Assembly (NCBI RefSeq): GCF_001514205.1
Contig: NZ_KQ948779.1
Location: 72,955-136,954, forward strand
DNA length: 64,000 nucleotides
Reading direction: 5' to 3'
Source: Streptomyces griseoruber
Lineage (GTDB): Bacteria > Actinomycetota > Actinomycetes > Streptomycetales > Streptomycetaceae
Shown here: piece by piece, positions 41,608 to 50,735 of the stretch
How positions within the stretch are numbered: the first letter of the stretch is position 1
How the letters are laid out: each line of letters starts with the position of its first letter
Translations under genes and position numbers: made by a program
Notes under the pieces: generated by a model
The model's database searches: none
What the model was told of the DNA's origin: nothing
Seen by the model: the letters and a program-made list of their open reading frames with translations, nothing else

Positions 41608-42498
41608 TCACAGGGAGGTGCGCGCCTTGCGGTAGAGCAGCGCGCCGGCGAGCAGCGCGCCCGCGCCGGCCGGCAGGGCGAGGCCGAGCGGGAGCTCGCT
41701 TCCGGTCTCGGCGAGCTGGGCGCCGCCGGCGACCGTGCCGGCGGTGCCGGTGGGCCGGTGGTCGGTCACGGAGTGGGCCGGGGTGCCGCGGCCCGGGGTG
41801 GACGGCACGGCCTCGGGCCCGGACGGGGTGGAGCCGTGGCCGACCGGCTTGCCGGGGGTGTGGTGGCCCGGCGTGCCCGGCGTCTCGTGGCCGCGGTCCG
41901 GCGGGGTGCCGTATCCGTGGCCGCCGCCGTTGTCGCAGTCGTTGCCGTAGGACGGGTTGAGGATCCCGATGCCGTCGACGCTGTTGCCGCAGACGTTCAC
42001 CGGGACGTCGATCGGGGCCTGGACGTGGTTGCCGGAACCGACACCGGGCGAGCCACCGGTGTGACCGCCCGCCTGCGCGCCCCCGGAGCCCGGGTACGCG
42101 CCGTAGCCGCCGTCGTGACCGCCGTGACCGCCGTGCTGACCGCCCCAGTGGCCTCCCCCGTTGCCACCGTGACCGCCACCGTGACCGCCGCCGTGCTGGC
42201 CGCCGCCGTACGCGTGGTCGCTGTCGCCGTAGCCGCCCGGTGCGCGGTGCCGGCCGCCCTGGGTGGCGCAGGAGTTGCCGAACGCCGGGTTGAGGAGCCC
42301 GACGACGTCGATGGTGTTGCCGCACACGTTGACCGGGACGTTCACCGGCGCCTGCACCGTGTTGCCGGACGCGACGCCGGGCGAGTCGGTGGCGAAGCCG
42401 TTCGCCCCCGAGTCGGCGTGCGCGTAGCCGCCGGCGGCGGCGATCACCCCCGTGGCCGCCGCCACAGTCATGAGGCTTTTGCGGGTGACCTGTCGCAT
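41608..42498 (-). CDS. chpC: Long chaplin with two chaplin domains and sortase signal (ChpC-like)
   Basis: 296-residue surface protein that coats aerial hyphae with amyloid, lowering water surface tension. Signal peptide to about residue 29 (YAHADS). Chaplin domain 1 is NTVQAPVNVPVNVCGNTIDV and domain 2 is NHVQAPIDVPVNVCGNSVDG, each with two Cys. A Gly/His-rich linker separates them and a Pro/Gly spacer follows. The C-terminus carries LAETGS, a hydrophobic helix and RKARTSL, a class E sortase sorting signal. In S. coelicolor this locus is chpC beside chpH (from memory). Confidence 0.93.
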   Translation of the reverse strand: MRQVTRKSLMTVAAATGVIAAAGGYAHADSGANGFATDSPGVASGNTVQAPVNVPVNVCGNTIDVVGLLNPAFGNSCATQGGRHRAPGGYGDSDHAYGGGQHGGGHGGGHGGNGGGHWGGQHGGHGGHDGGYGAYPGSGGAQAGGHTGGSPGVGSGNHVQAPIDVPVNVCGNSVDGIGILNPSYGNDCDNGGGHGYGTPPDRGHETPGTPGHHTPGKPVGHGSTPSGPEAVPSTPGRGTPAHSVTDHRPTGTAGTVAGGAQLAETGSELPLGLALPAGAGALLAGALLYRKARTSL

Positions 42499-42620
42499 TG
42501 CTGTTTCCTGCTTTCGATCTCGTCCTCGACCTGAATTCCCGCATCATTCCAGTTCCCGGGAAATCTCTCGGGACATTCGGGCCGTTCGAATTCTTCGGCC
42601 ATTCCTTCGGAAAAGACCGG

Positions 42621-42657
42621 TCGGCCCCGGAGCGCATGGCGCGCGCTCCGGGGCCGA
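42621..42657 (-). terminator. Terminator after the short chaplin gene
   Basis: Perfect 15-bp stem TCGGCCCCGGAGCGC / GCGCTCCGGGGCCGA with a 7-base loop, 30 bases beyond the chpH stop. Confidence 0.85.
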
Positions 42658-42687
42658 CGGTGTGGACGACCCCTCAGCGGGTCGACG

Positions 42688-42921
42688 TCACTTGTTGATG
42701 CAGACGTTGCCGAAGGCGGGGTTCAGCAGCCCGATCACCGAGATCGTGTTGCCGCAGACGTTCACCGGGACATGCACCGGAACCTGGATCACGTTGCCGG
42801 AAGCGACACCCGGGGAGTGCACCGCGGCACCCTGGGCACCGGCATCGGCGACGGCCAGGCCCGCGCCCGCGAGAACCAGCCCACCAGTGGCAGCCGCAGC
42901 AGCGACGACCTTCTTGATCAT
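42688..42921 (-). CDS. chpH: Short chaplin ChpH
   Basis: 77-residue secreted chaplin: signal peptide ending AVADAG, then a single chaplin domain with VPVHVPVNVCGNTISVIGLL and the second Cys in FGNVCINK. It self-assembles at the hyphal surface and is cell-wall non-covalent because there is no sortase motif. ATG at 42921 with a GGAGGA ribosome site. Upstream is a BldN-like promoter. Confidence 0.94.
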   Translation of the reverse strand: MIKKVVAAAAATGGLVLAGAGLAVADAGAQGAAVHSPGVASGNVIQVPVHVPVNVCGNTISVIGLLNPAFGNVCINK

Positions 42922-42949
42922 TATTCCTCCTTGTTGGCAAAAGCGATCC

Positions 42950-42977
42950 TCAGCAGCGGACCGCATCACCAGTAACG
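42950..42977 (-). promoter_or_regulatory. Candidate sigma-BldN promoter of chpH
   Basis: Minus strand CGTTAC (42972-42977), 16-base spacer, TGCTGA (42950-42955). The BldN consensus from memory is CGTAAC-N16-CGTTGA, so 5/6 and 4/6 bases agree and the spacing is exact. It would start RNA about 22 bases before the chpH ATG. Confidence 0.55.
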
Positions 42978-43064
42978 AGGGGGAATTAATGAGGCTACGC
43001 GCTTATCGGCGCATTCACTCTTCTCAGTCGCACCCGCACGGGCGCGCGAATCTCCTCGTGTGAT

Positions 43065-44384
43065 TCAGGATGCGTCGATGAACCGGTCGAGCACCCGCAC
43101 CCCGAACTTCAGCCCGTCCACCGGCACCCGCTCGTCGACGCCGTGGAACATGCCCGCGAAGTCCAGCTCCGGGGGCAGCTTCAGCGGGGCGAAGCCGAAG
43201 CCGCGGATGCCGAGGTCGTCGAAGGACTTGGCGTCGGTGCCGCCGGAGAGCATGTAGGGGACCGCCTTCGCGGCCGGGTCCTCGGCGAGCAGCGCCGACT
43301 GCATGGCCTCGACGAGCGCCCCGTCGAAGGAGGTCTCCAGCGCCTTGTCGGAGTGCACGTCCTCGCGCCGGACGTTCGGGCCGAGCAGCCGGTCGAGGTC
43401 GGCGAGGAACTCCTCCTCGTACCCCGGCAGGAAGCGGCCGTCGACGTGCGCGGTCGCCTCGCCCGGGATCACGTTGACCTTGTAGCCGGCGCCGAGCTGG
43501 GTCGGGTTGGCGGTGTTGCTGAGGGTCGCGCCGATCAGCTTGGCGATACCGCCGAGCCGGGCGAGGGTGGACTGCATGTCCTCGGGGTCCAGCTCGGTGC
43601 CGAGGGCGTCGCCGAGCTCGTCGAGGAAGGCGCGGGTGGTCTTGGTGACCCGGACCGGGAAGGTGTGCCGGCCGAGCCGGGCGACCGCCTCGGACAGCTC
43701 GGTGATCGCGTTGTCCTTGTGGATCATCGAGCCGTGCCCGGCGGTGCCGGCCACGGTCAGCTTCATCCAGTGCATGCCCTTCTCGGCCGTCTGGATCAGA
43801 TAGAGCCGCCGCTCCTCGCTCACGGTGAACGAGAAGCCGCCGACCTCGCTGATCGCCTCGGTGACGCCGTCGAAGAGCCCCCGGTGGTGGTCGACCAGGT
43901 GACGGGCGCCGTACAGACCGCCGGCCTCCTCGTCGGCGAGGAACGCGAGGACGATGTCCCGGGGCGGCTTGCGCCCGGAGCGCATCCGGTCGCGCACGAC
44001 CGCCAGGGTCATCGCGTCCATGTCCTTCATGTCGACCGCGCCGCGGCCCCACACACAGCCGTCCGTGACCTCCCCGGAGAAGGGGTGGTGGGTCCAGTCG
44101 ACCGCGTTGGCCGGGACGACGTCGAGGTGGCCGTGGATGAGCAGCGCGGGCCGGGACGGGTCCTCGCCCTCGATTCGGGCCACGGTGGAGGCGCGCCCCG
44201 GGTGCGACTCGAAGATCTGCGGCTCGAGCCCGACCTCGGAGAGCTTCTCGGCGACCCACTCGGCCGCCTTGCGCTCACCCGGGCCCGAGTGGTCGCCGTA
44301 GTTGCTGGTGTCGATCCGGATGAGGTCGCGGCAGAGGTCCACGACCTCGTCCTCGCCGGTGACGTTCCTGGCCGTGTCGCTCAC
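43065..44384 (-). CDS. M20/M25/M40-family metallopeptidase (DapE/ArgE-like)
   Basis: 439 residues from the GTG at 44384, which has GGGAGGA upstream. Zinc ligands and catalytic residues are visible: LLIHGHLDVVP (His, Asp), GRGAVDMKDMDAM (bridging Asp), FLADEEAGGLYGARHLVD (Glu-Glu) and GGTDAKSFDDLG. The insertion AGTAGHGSMIHKDNAITELS is the dimerisation lid. Probably a cytosolic dipeptidase or acyl-amino-acid hydrolase. Confidence 0.9.
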   Translation of the reverse strand: MSDTARNVTGEDEVVDLCRDLIRIDTSNYGDHSGPGERKAAEWVAEKLSEVGLEPQIFESHPGRASTVARIEGEDPSRPALLIHGHLDVVPANAVDWTHHPFSGEVTDGCVWGRGAVDMKDMDAMTLAVVRDRMRSGRKPPRDIVLAFLADEEAGGLYGARHLVDHHRGLFDGVTEAISEVGGFSFTVSEERRLYLIQTAEKGMHWMKLTVAGTAGHGSMIHKDNAITELSEAVARLGRHTFPVRVTKTTRAFLDELGDALGTELDPEDMQSTLARLGGIAKLIGATLSNTANPTQLGAGYKVNVIPGEATAHVDGRFLPGYEEEFLADLDRLLGPNVRREDVHSDKALETSFDGALVEAMQSALLAEDPAAKAVPYMLSGGTDAKSFDDLGIRGFGFAPLKLPPELDFAGMFHGVDERVPVDGLKFGVRVLDRFIDAS

Positions 44385-44585
44385 GCTGCTTCCTCCCGCT
44401 GTCCTTGCCGGTTCCCCCTCATCCTCCCCCCCGGTGGCACCCCCGCCCAAGGCCGGTCCCGGCCCGTCACACTCCGTTCACGTGGAGCCGTGCCTCCCGT
44501 CCGACCAGGCGTGATCGGGCACCCTCGAAAGCCTGGTAGTGTTTACGACGTCGCCGCGAGGGAAACCCCGCGCGACAGACACCTT

Positions 44586-44670
44586 GTCCGGGTGGCGGAA
44601 TGGCAGACGCGCTAGCTTGAGGTGCTAGTGCCCTTTATCGGGCGTGGGGGTTCAAGTCCCCCCTCGGACA
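44586..44670 (+). tRNA. tRNA-Leu (GAG)
   Basis: 85-base cloverleaf with acceptor GTCCGGG / CTCGGAC, D-arm TGGCGGAATGGCAG, anticodon loop TTGAGGT giving anticodon GAG (reads CTC and CTT), a long class II variable arm, and T-arm GGGGGTTCAAGTCCCCC. CCA is not encoded. Confidence 0.95.
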
Positions 44671-44942
44671 CGTGAGAACAGCGAGGGTCGCGACCATGGG
44701 TCGGGGCCCTCGCTTGCTGTGTGTGGCCGATCTCTCCCCGGTCGAAGATCACGCAGGTCACCACCGGTCACCGGGGTGCGGAAGGTCCCCCGAACGGCGT
44801 TCCCCGGTCGCCGACAGAAGGGGGCGAGCCTAGCGTCGTACTAAAATTTCCGGCTTGTTACGGAGCCGGTCCGGACAACCCCAGGCAGACCTGCGGGCCC
44901 GCCGGCGCCCCGGAGGCTTCCGGGATCGAGACGCGAGGACCG

Positions 44943-47900
44943 ATGGCAGCGATTCACGAGAGCAGTGCTCTCGGCCTGCTCGACGAAGAAATCCGCGTAC
45001 AACTCGGTGACCGGGCGCGCTTCTCCGGCGGGCCCGCCGCTTCCTCCCGCACGCTCGTCGACGTCTTCGAGGGGTCCGTGCGGTCGTACCCGGACGAACT
45101 CGCCCTGGACGACGGCAGCACGCCCCTGACCTACCGGGCGCTCGCCGTGGAGGTGGAGCGGCTGCGACGCCGGCTCGACGCCGCCGGGGTCGGGCTCGGG
45201 GACCGGGTCGGGGTGCGGGTGCCGTCCGGCACCAACGACCTCTATGTCGCGATCCTCGCCGTGCTCGCGGCGGGTGCCGCCTATGTGCCCGTGGACGCCG
45301 AGGACCCCGACGAGCGGGCCGAGCTGGTGTTCGGCGAGGCGGACGTGCGGGCCGTGATCGGCGCCGGGCACGAGATCACCGCTCACGAGATCACCGCTCA
45401 CGGGGCCTCCGGCACGCGGGCCGCCCGCCCGACGGTCGAGCACGACGCGTGGATCATCTTCACCTCCGGCTCCACCGGCAAGCCCAAGGGGGTGGCCGTC
45501 AGTCACCGCGGCGCCGCCGCCTTCGTGGACGCCGAGGCCGCGCTGTTCCTCACCGAGGAGCCCATCGGGCCCGGTGACCGTGTGATGGCGGGTCTCTCGG
45601 TGGCCTTCGACGCCTCCTGCGAGGAGATGTGGCTGGCGTGGCGGTACGGCGCCTGTCTGGTGCCGGTGCCCCGGTCGCAGGTCAGGAGCGGCGCCGATCT
45701 CGGGCCCTGGCTGGTCGAGCAGGAGATCACCGTGGTCTCCACCGTGCCGACGCTGGCCGCGCTCTGGGAGCCGGAGACCCTCACCGACGTCCGTCTGCTG
45801 ATCTTCGGCGGTGAGGCCTGCCCGCCCGAGCTGGTGCAGCGGCTGGTGACCGAGGGCCGGGAGGTCTGGAACACGTACGGGCCGACCGAGGCGACCGTGG
45901 TGGCCTGCGCCTCGCTGATGTCGGGCGAGGAACCGGTCCGGATCGGGCTGCCGCTGCGGGGCTGGGAGCTGGCCGTCGTGGACGAGGCCGGCGAGCCGGT
46001 GCCGATGGGCGAGAGCGGCCAGCTGGTGATCGGCGGGGTCGGCCTCGCGCGCTACCTCGACGCCGAGAAGGACGCGGAGAAGTACGCGCCGCTTCCGTCG
46101 CTGGGCTGGGAGCGGGCGTACCGCAGCGGTGACCTGGTCAAGGCCGAGCCCGAGGGGCTGGTCTTCCTCGGGCGGGCCGACGAGCAGATCAAGCTCGGCG
46201 GGCGGCGCATCGAGCTGGGCGAGGTGGACGCGGCGCTCCAGGCGCTGCCGGGTGTCGCGGGCGCGGCGGCGGCCGTACGGACCGCGCGCAGCGGCAACCA
46301 GCTGCTCGTCGGGTACGTCGTCACCCAGGACGGCTGGGACCGGGCGGAGGCGGTGGAGCGGCTGCGGGCCGCGCTGCCGGCCGCGCTGGTGCCGCTGCTG
46401 GCGCCGGTCGGCGAGCTGCCGACCCGGACGTCCGGCAAGGTCGACCGCAACGCGCTGCCGTGGCCGCTCGACAGTGTCGAGGTGCCGGCGGGCGAGGATC
46501 TGTACGGCACCGAGGCATGGCTGGCCGAGCAGTGGGCCGCGGTCCTCGGCATGCCGGTGACGAGCCGCTCCGACGACTTCTTCGCGATCGGCGGCGGCAG
46601 TCTGGCCGCGGCCCAGCTCACCACCCGGCTGCGCACCCGCTACCCGAGCGCGGCCGTCCTGGACATCTACCAGCAGCCGGTGCTGCGCAGACTGGCCCGT
46701 CGGCTGGAGGAGTCGGCGCACGACGAGGGCGGCAGCCGTACGGTCGCGCCGGTGCCGAAGAAGACGCAGTGCGTGCAGCTCCTGTTGCTCCTTCCGCTGT
46801 TCACCCTGCTCGGGCTGCGCTGGACGGTCGTGCTGGCCGCGCTGGGCAATCTGCTGTCCGGGTACGGCTGGCTGCCGACCGCGTCCTGGTGGCTGGTGGC
46901 CGCCGGAGCACTGCTCTTCTTCAGCCCGCCGGGGCGGATCGCCGTGGCGGCGGGCGGGGCACGGCTGCTGCTGCGGGGCGTGACGCCCGGCCGGTATCCG
47001 CGCGGCGGCTCGGTGCATGTGCGGCTGTGGGCGGCGGAGCGGCTGGCCGAGTTCAGCGGGGCGACCACGCTGACCGGGGCCTGGCTGGAGCGGTACGCCC
47101 GGGCGCTGGGCGCCAGGATCGGGCCGGACGTCGATCTGCACTCGCTGCCGCCGGTGACCGGGCTGCTCAAGCTCGGGCGCGGGGCGGCCGTGGAGTCCGA
47201 GGTGGATCTGTCCGGGTACTGGCTGGACGGCGACCGGCTGGAGATCGGTACGGTCAGGGTGGGTGCGCACGCTGTCGTCGGCACGCGCAGCATGCTCTTC
47301 CCGGGGGCCCGGGTCGGCAAGCGCGCCGAGGTGGCGCCGGGCTCGGCGGTCACCGGGCAGGTCCCGACCGGTCAGCGCTGGGCGGGCGCGCCCGCGGTCA
47401 AGCTCGGCAAGGCCAAGCGGAACTGGCCCAAGGAGCGGCCGCAGCGCGGCACGTACTGGCGGATCATGTACGGCGTGACCGGTCTGGCGCTGAATCTGCT
47501 GCCGGTGGCGGCGGCGGTGGCCGCGCTCGCGGTGGCCCGGATGTTCGTGACGCCGGGCGCCGGACTGGGCGGTGCGCTGCGCGGGGCGGTGCTGGCGCTG
47601 GTCCCGGCGACGCTCGCCTACGGGCTGGCGTACGCGCTGCTGCTCCTGGTCGCCGTACGGCTGCTGAGCCTGGGGCTGCGCGAGGGCACGCATCCGACGC
47701 ACAGCCGGGTGGGCTGGCAGGCCTGGACGGTGACCCAGCTGATGGACCGCTCCCGCGAGACGCTGTTCCCGCTGTACGCGGGGCTGGTGACACCGCTGTG
47801 GCTGCGGCTGCTCGGGATGCGGATCGGGCGGGGCGCGGAGGTGTCGACCGTGCTCGCGCTGCCGAGTCTGACGACGGTCGGCGAGGGAGCGTTCCTGGCC

Positions 47901-48821
47901 GACGACACGCTGACCGCGCCGTACGAGCTGGGCGGCGGCTGGGTGCGGATCGGGCGCGCGGAGATCGGGCGGCGGGCGTTCCTCGGGAACTCGGGGATGA
48001 CCGCGCCGGGCCGCAGCGTGCCGGACGGCGGCCTGGTCGGGGTCCTGTCGGCGACGCCGAAGAAGGCGAAGAAGGGCAGTTCCTATCTGGGGCTGCCGCC
48101 GGTGAAGCTGCCGCGCAACACGGCCGACGGCGACCAGAGCCGGACGTACGAACCGCCCGCGCGGCTGCTGTGGGCGCGCGCTCTGGTGGAGCTGTGCAGG
48201 ATCGTGCCGGTGTTCTGCTCGGCGGCGCTGGCCGTGCTGACGGTGGCCGCGCTGTGCGCCCTCGGGGTGTGGGCGCCGCTGCTGGGCGGGCTGGTGCTGC
48301 TCGGCACGGGTGTGGCGGCCTGTCTGCTGTCGGTGGTCGCGAAGTGGCTGCTGGTGGGGCGGCACCGCACCGGGGAGCATCCGCTGTGGAGTTCCTTCGT
48401 GTGGCGCAACGAGCTGGCGGACACCTTCGTCGAGGTGGTCGCCGTGCAGTGGCTGGCGGGCGCGGTGCCGGGTACACCGGTGATGACGGCGTGGCTGCGC
48501 GGGCTCGGGGCGCGGATCGGCCGGGGCGTGTGGGTGGAGAGCTACTGGCTGCCGGAGGCGGATCTGGTGACACTGGAGGACGGGGCCACGGTGGGCCGCG
48601 GATGCGTCCTGCAGACTCACCTCTTCCACGACCGGATCTTGCGGACGGATACTGTGGTCCTCCGTGAGGGCGCCACGCTGGGCCCTGGCGGGATCGTGCT
48701 GCCCGGCAGCACGGTCGGGGCCCGTACGACCCTGGGTCCCGCGTCGCTCGTCATGGCCGCGGAGTCCGTCCCGGACGACACCCGCTGGCTGGGCAATCCG
48801 ATCGAGGCATGGCGTCCCTGA
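44943..48821 (+). CDS. Pls/PosA-type membrane-bound non-ribosomal peptide synthetase
   Basis: 1292 residues, single A-T module. The adenylation domain (about 30-520) has IFTSGSTGKPKGVAVSH, FDASCEEMW with the amino-acid-binding Asp, NTYGPTEATVV, YRSGDLV, and the A10 lysine in RTSGKVDRNALPWP. The carrier domain ends DDFFAIGGGSLAAAQLTTRL (phosphopantetheine Ser near 552). There is no ordinary condensation or thioesterase domain. Instead come hydrophobic segments and three left-handed beta-helix blocks (about 720-830, 955-1060, 1190-1292), as in poly-lysine synthetase relatives. Product unknown: a homo-poly(amino acid) or dipeptide is plausible. Confidence 0.85.
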   Translation: MAAIHESSALGLLDEEIRVQLGDRARFSGGPAASSRTLVDVFEGSVRSYPDELALDDGSTPLTYRALAVEVERLRRRLDAAGVGLGDRVGVRVPSGTNDLYVAILAVLAAGAAYVPVDAEDPDERAELVFGEADVRAVIGAGHEITAHEITAHGASGTRAARPTVEHDAWIIFTSGSTGKPKGVAVSHRGAAAFVDAEAALFLTEEPIGPGDRVMAGLSVAFDASCEEMWLAWRYGACLVPVPRSQVRSGADLGPWLVEQEITVVSTVPTLAALWEPETLTDVRLLIFGGEACPPELVQRLVTEGREVWNTYGPTEATVVACASLMSGEEPVRIGLPLRGWELAVVDEAGEPVPMGESGQLVIGGVGLARYLDAEKDAEKYAPLPSLGWERAYRSGDLVKAEPEGLVFLGRADEQIKLGGRRIELGEVDAALQALPGVAGAAAAVRTARSGNQLLVGYVVTQDGWDRAEAVERLRAALPAALVPLLAPVGELPTRTSGKVDRNALPWPLDSVEVPAGEDLYGTEAWLAEQWAAVLGMPVTSRSDDFFAIGGGSLAAAQLTTRLRTRYPSAAVLDIYQQPVLRRLARRLEESAHDEGGSRTVAPVPKKTQCVQLLLLLPLFTLLGLRWTVVLAALGNLLSGYGWLPTASWWLVAAGALLFFSPPGRIAVAAGGARLLLRGVTPGRYPRGGSVHVRLWAAERLAEFSGATTLTGAWLERYARALGARIGPDVDLHSLPPVTGLLKLGRGAAVESEVDLSGYWLDGDRLEIGTVRVGAHAVVGTRSMLFPGARVGKRAEVAPGSAVTGQVPTGQRWAGAPAVKLGKAKRNWPKERPQRGTYWRIMYGVTGLALNLLPVAAAVAALAVARMFVTPGAGLGGALRGAVLALVPATLAYGLAYALLLLVAVRLLSLGLREGTHPTHSRVGWQAWTVTQLMDRSRETLFPLYAGLVTPLWLRLLGMRIGRGAEVSTVLALPSLTTVGEGAFLADDTLTAPYELGGGWVRIGRAEIGRRAFLGNSGMTAPGRSVPDGGLVGVLSATPKKAKKGSSYLGLPPVKLPRNTADGDQSRTYEPPARLLWARALVELCRIVPVFCSAALAVLTVAALCALGVWAPLLGGLVLLGTGVAACLLSVVAKWLLVGRHRTGEHPLWSSFVWRNELADTFVEVVAVQWLAGAVPGTPVMTAWLRGLGARIGRGVWVESYWLPEADLVTLEDGATVGRGCVLQTHLFHDRILRTDTVVLREGATLGPGGIVLPGSTVGARTTLGPASLVMAAESVPDDTRWLGNPIEAWRP
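45372..45401 (+). repeat. 15-bp tandem duplication inside the A domain
   Basis: GAGATCACCGCTCAC occurs twice in a row, giving EITAH-EITAH in a loop of the NRPS adenylation domain before the IFTSGSTGK motif. In-frame, probably harmless. Confidence 0.8.
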
Positions 48822-48831
48822 GCGCGGGGGA

Positions 48832-48919
48832 GGGGATGTCTCATGGATCAGGCCGGACCTGAGTCACGGCAACTGATCTACTGACCCCGCGACCCCGGCA
48901 TGATCCATGAGACACCCCC
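48832..48919. repeat. Long inverted repeat between NRPS and M1 peptidase
   Basis: Arms GGGGATGTCTCATGGATCA (48832-48850) and its complement at 48901-48919 differ at a single position, with a 50-base loop. The right arm covers the first ATG of the peptidase frame. Either a MITE relic, a bidirectional operator or an RNA hairpin that hides a start site. Confidence 0.7.
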
Positions 48920-50331
48920 GCGGCTCGGTGGCTGCGGGCGGCGCACCGGCAAGCGGTTCGAGTACGGCGCAGGGAGCGGACGCGGAAGTGGCAGTGCAGC
49001 AGTCAGTGGGTTCGGACCCGTATTTCCCGGACAACGGCGATCCCCGTTACCGGGTGCATCGCTACGAACTCACGCTGGACTACCGTCCCGGCCCGAACCG
49101 GCTGTCGGGCACGGCCCGGATCAACGCGATCGTGGGCCGGGCGCCGCTGGCCGAATTCCAGCTGAACCTGGCCGACTTCAGGATCGGGCGGGTCCGGGTG
49201 GACGGCCGGCAGCCGCACTACACGCACCGGGGTGGAAAGCTGCGCATCCGCCCCGCCAAGTCGCTGCGCGCGGGGGCCGCCTTCACGGTCGAGATCCACT
49301 GGTCGGGCAATCCCAAGCCGGTGTCGAGCCCGTGGGGCGGGATCGGCTGGGAGGAGCTGACGGACGGGGCGCTGGTGGCGAGCCAGCCGGTGGGGGCGCC
49401 CTCGTGGTACCCGTGCAACGACCGTCCCGCCGACAAGGCGTCGTATCTGATCTCGGTCACGACGCCGTCGGCGTACTCGGTGGTGGCGGGCGGCCGGCTG
49501 CTGACCCGGACCACGAAGGCGTCCACGACGACCTGGGTGTACGAGCAGTCGGCGCCGACGTCGAGCTATCTGGTCGGGCTGTCGATCGGCAAGTACCAGA
49601 CGGTGCTGCTGGGCGATCCCGGGCTGGGCGGGGTGCCGATGCACGGCCACATACCGGCGCACCTCCTGCCCCAGTTCTCCCGGGACTTCGCACGCCAGCC
49701 GGGGATGATGGACCTCTTCCAACGGCTGTTCGGGCCCTACCCGTTCGACGAGTACGCGGTGGTCGTGGCCGACGAGGAACTCGATGTCCCGGTAGAAGCC
49801 CAGGGGTTGTCGCTGTTCGGCGTCAACCATGTGGACGGGGCCCGGGGTTCGGAGCGCCTGGTCGCGCACGAGCTGGCCCACCAGTGGTTCGGCAACAGCG
49901 TGTCGATCGCCGACTGGCGGCACATCTGGCTCAACGAGGGCTTCGCGAAGTACGCGGAGTGGCTGTGGTCGGAGCGGTCGGGCGGCCGCAGCGCACAGCA
50001 ACTGGCCGCCGCCGCGCACCGGTTGCTGTCCTCACGGCCGCAGGACCTGAAGCTGGCCGACCCCGGCCGCAAGACGATGTTCGACGACCGGCTGTACCAG
50101 CGCGGCGGGCTCGCCGTGCATGCGCTCCGGTGCGCGCTCGGCGACGACGCGTTCTTCCGGATGCTGCGCGGCTGGCTCGGGCTGCACCGGGGCGGCGCGG
50201 TCACGACGGCCATGTTCACGGCCCACGCGGCCCGGTTCACCCCGGAACCCCTGGACGAGCTGTTCGAGGCCTGGCTGTACCGGCCCGCGCTGCCGCCGCT
50301 GCCCCTGACCGAGACCCGCGCGACGGCCTAG
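48907..50331 (+). CDS. M1-family zinc aminopeptidase
   Basis: Up to 474 residues. Gluzincin motif VAHELAHQWFGN with the distal Glu in HIWLNEGFAKYAEWLW, so the active site is complete. The usual GAMEN substrate loop is replaced by VEAQGLSLF. The N-terminal beta domain is YRVHRYELTLDYRPGPNRLS. The first ATG lies inside a long inverted repeat. A GTG at 48988 with GGGAG upstream may be the true start (27 residues shorter). Following the NRPS on the same strand suggests it could process or release peptide, but that is a guess. Confidence 0.85.
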   Translation: MRHPRGSVAAGGAPASGSSTAQGADAEVAVQQSVGSDPYFPDNGDPRYRVHRYELTLDYRPGPNRLSGTARINAIVGRAPLAEFQLNLADFRIGRVRVDGRQPHYTHRGGKLRIRPAKSLRAGAAFTVEIHWSGNPKPVSSPWGGIGWEELTDGALVASQPVGAPSWYPCNDRPADKASYLISVTTPSAYSVVAGGRLLTRTTKASTTTWVYEQSAPTSSYLVGLSIGKYQTVLLGDPGLGGVPMHGHIPAHLLPQFSRDFARQPGMMDLFQRLFGPYPFDEYAVVVADEELDVPVEAQGLSLFGVNHVDGARGSERLVAHELAHQWFGNSVSIADWRHIWLNEGFAKYAEWLWSERSGGRSAQQLAAAAHRLLSSRPQDLKLADPGRKTMFDDRLYQRGGLAVHALRCALGDDAFFRMLRGWLGLHRGGAVTTAMFTAHAARFTPEPLDELFEAWLYRPALPPLPLTETRATA

Positions 50332-50359
50332 GGGGCGTCTCCCTGGGACAATGCCCGCC

Positions 50360-50734
50360 ATGACCACGCGTTCCTGCCCGTGCGGGCTGCCCCCGTCGTA
50401 CGACGCCTGCTGCGGCCGTTACCACCGGGGTCCCGCCGGCGCCCCCACCGCCGAGGCGCTGATGCGGTCGCGCTACTGCGCCTTCGTGAAGGGTGACGTG
50501 GCGTATCTGATGCGGACCTGGCATCCGCGGACCCGGCCGGCGCGGCTGGACCTCGATCCAAGCATGCGGTGGACGGGACTGGAGATCCTCGCGACGAGGG
50601 ACGGGTCGGCGTTCCACACGAGGGGGACGGTGGAGTTCCGGGCGTCCTTCCGGGGCGGCTCGCTGCACGAGGTGAGCCGGTTCGAGCGGGTGGAGGGGGC
50701 CTGGGTGTACGTCGACGGGGACTTCCGCGACTGA
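50360..50734 (+). CDS. YchJ-family protein with SEC-C zinc motif
   Basis: 124 residues. N-terminal CPCGLPPSYDACCGRYH is the SEC-C zinc-binding pattern (C-x-C ... C-C). The NTF2-like core includes AEALMRSRYCAFVKGD and EVSRFERVEGAWVYVDGDF. Function in the cell is not established. An in-frame ATG nine bases earlier is also possible. Convergent with the GntR gene, one base apart. Confidence 0.85.
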   Translation: MTTRSCPCGLPPSYDACCGRYHRGPAGAPTAEALMRSRYCAFVKGDVAYLMRTWHPRTRPARLDLDPSMRWTGLEILATRDGSAFHTRGTVEFRASFRGGSLHEVSRFERVEGAWVYVDGDFRD

Positions 50735-50735
50735 C

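Noticed and set aside
41608..42498. CRISPR-like repetition in the Gly/His linker of the chaplin gene
   Set aside because: Irregular codon-level repeats within an ORF, with no constant spacer and repeat lengths.
44841..48629. 1262-codon open frame opposite the NRPS
   Set aside because: His/Arg/Gln-rich shadow translation without any domain; the plus strand has adenylation and carrier motifs.
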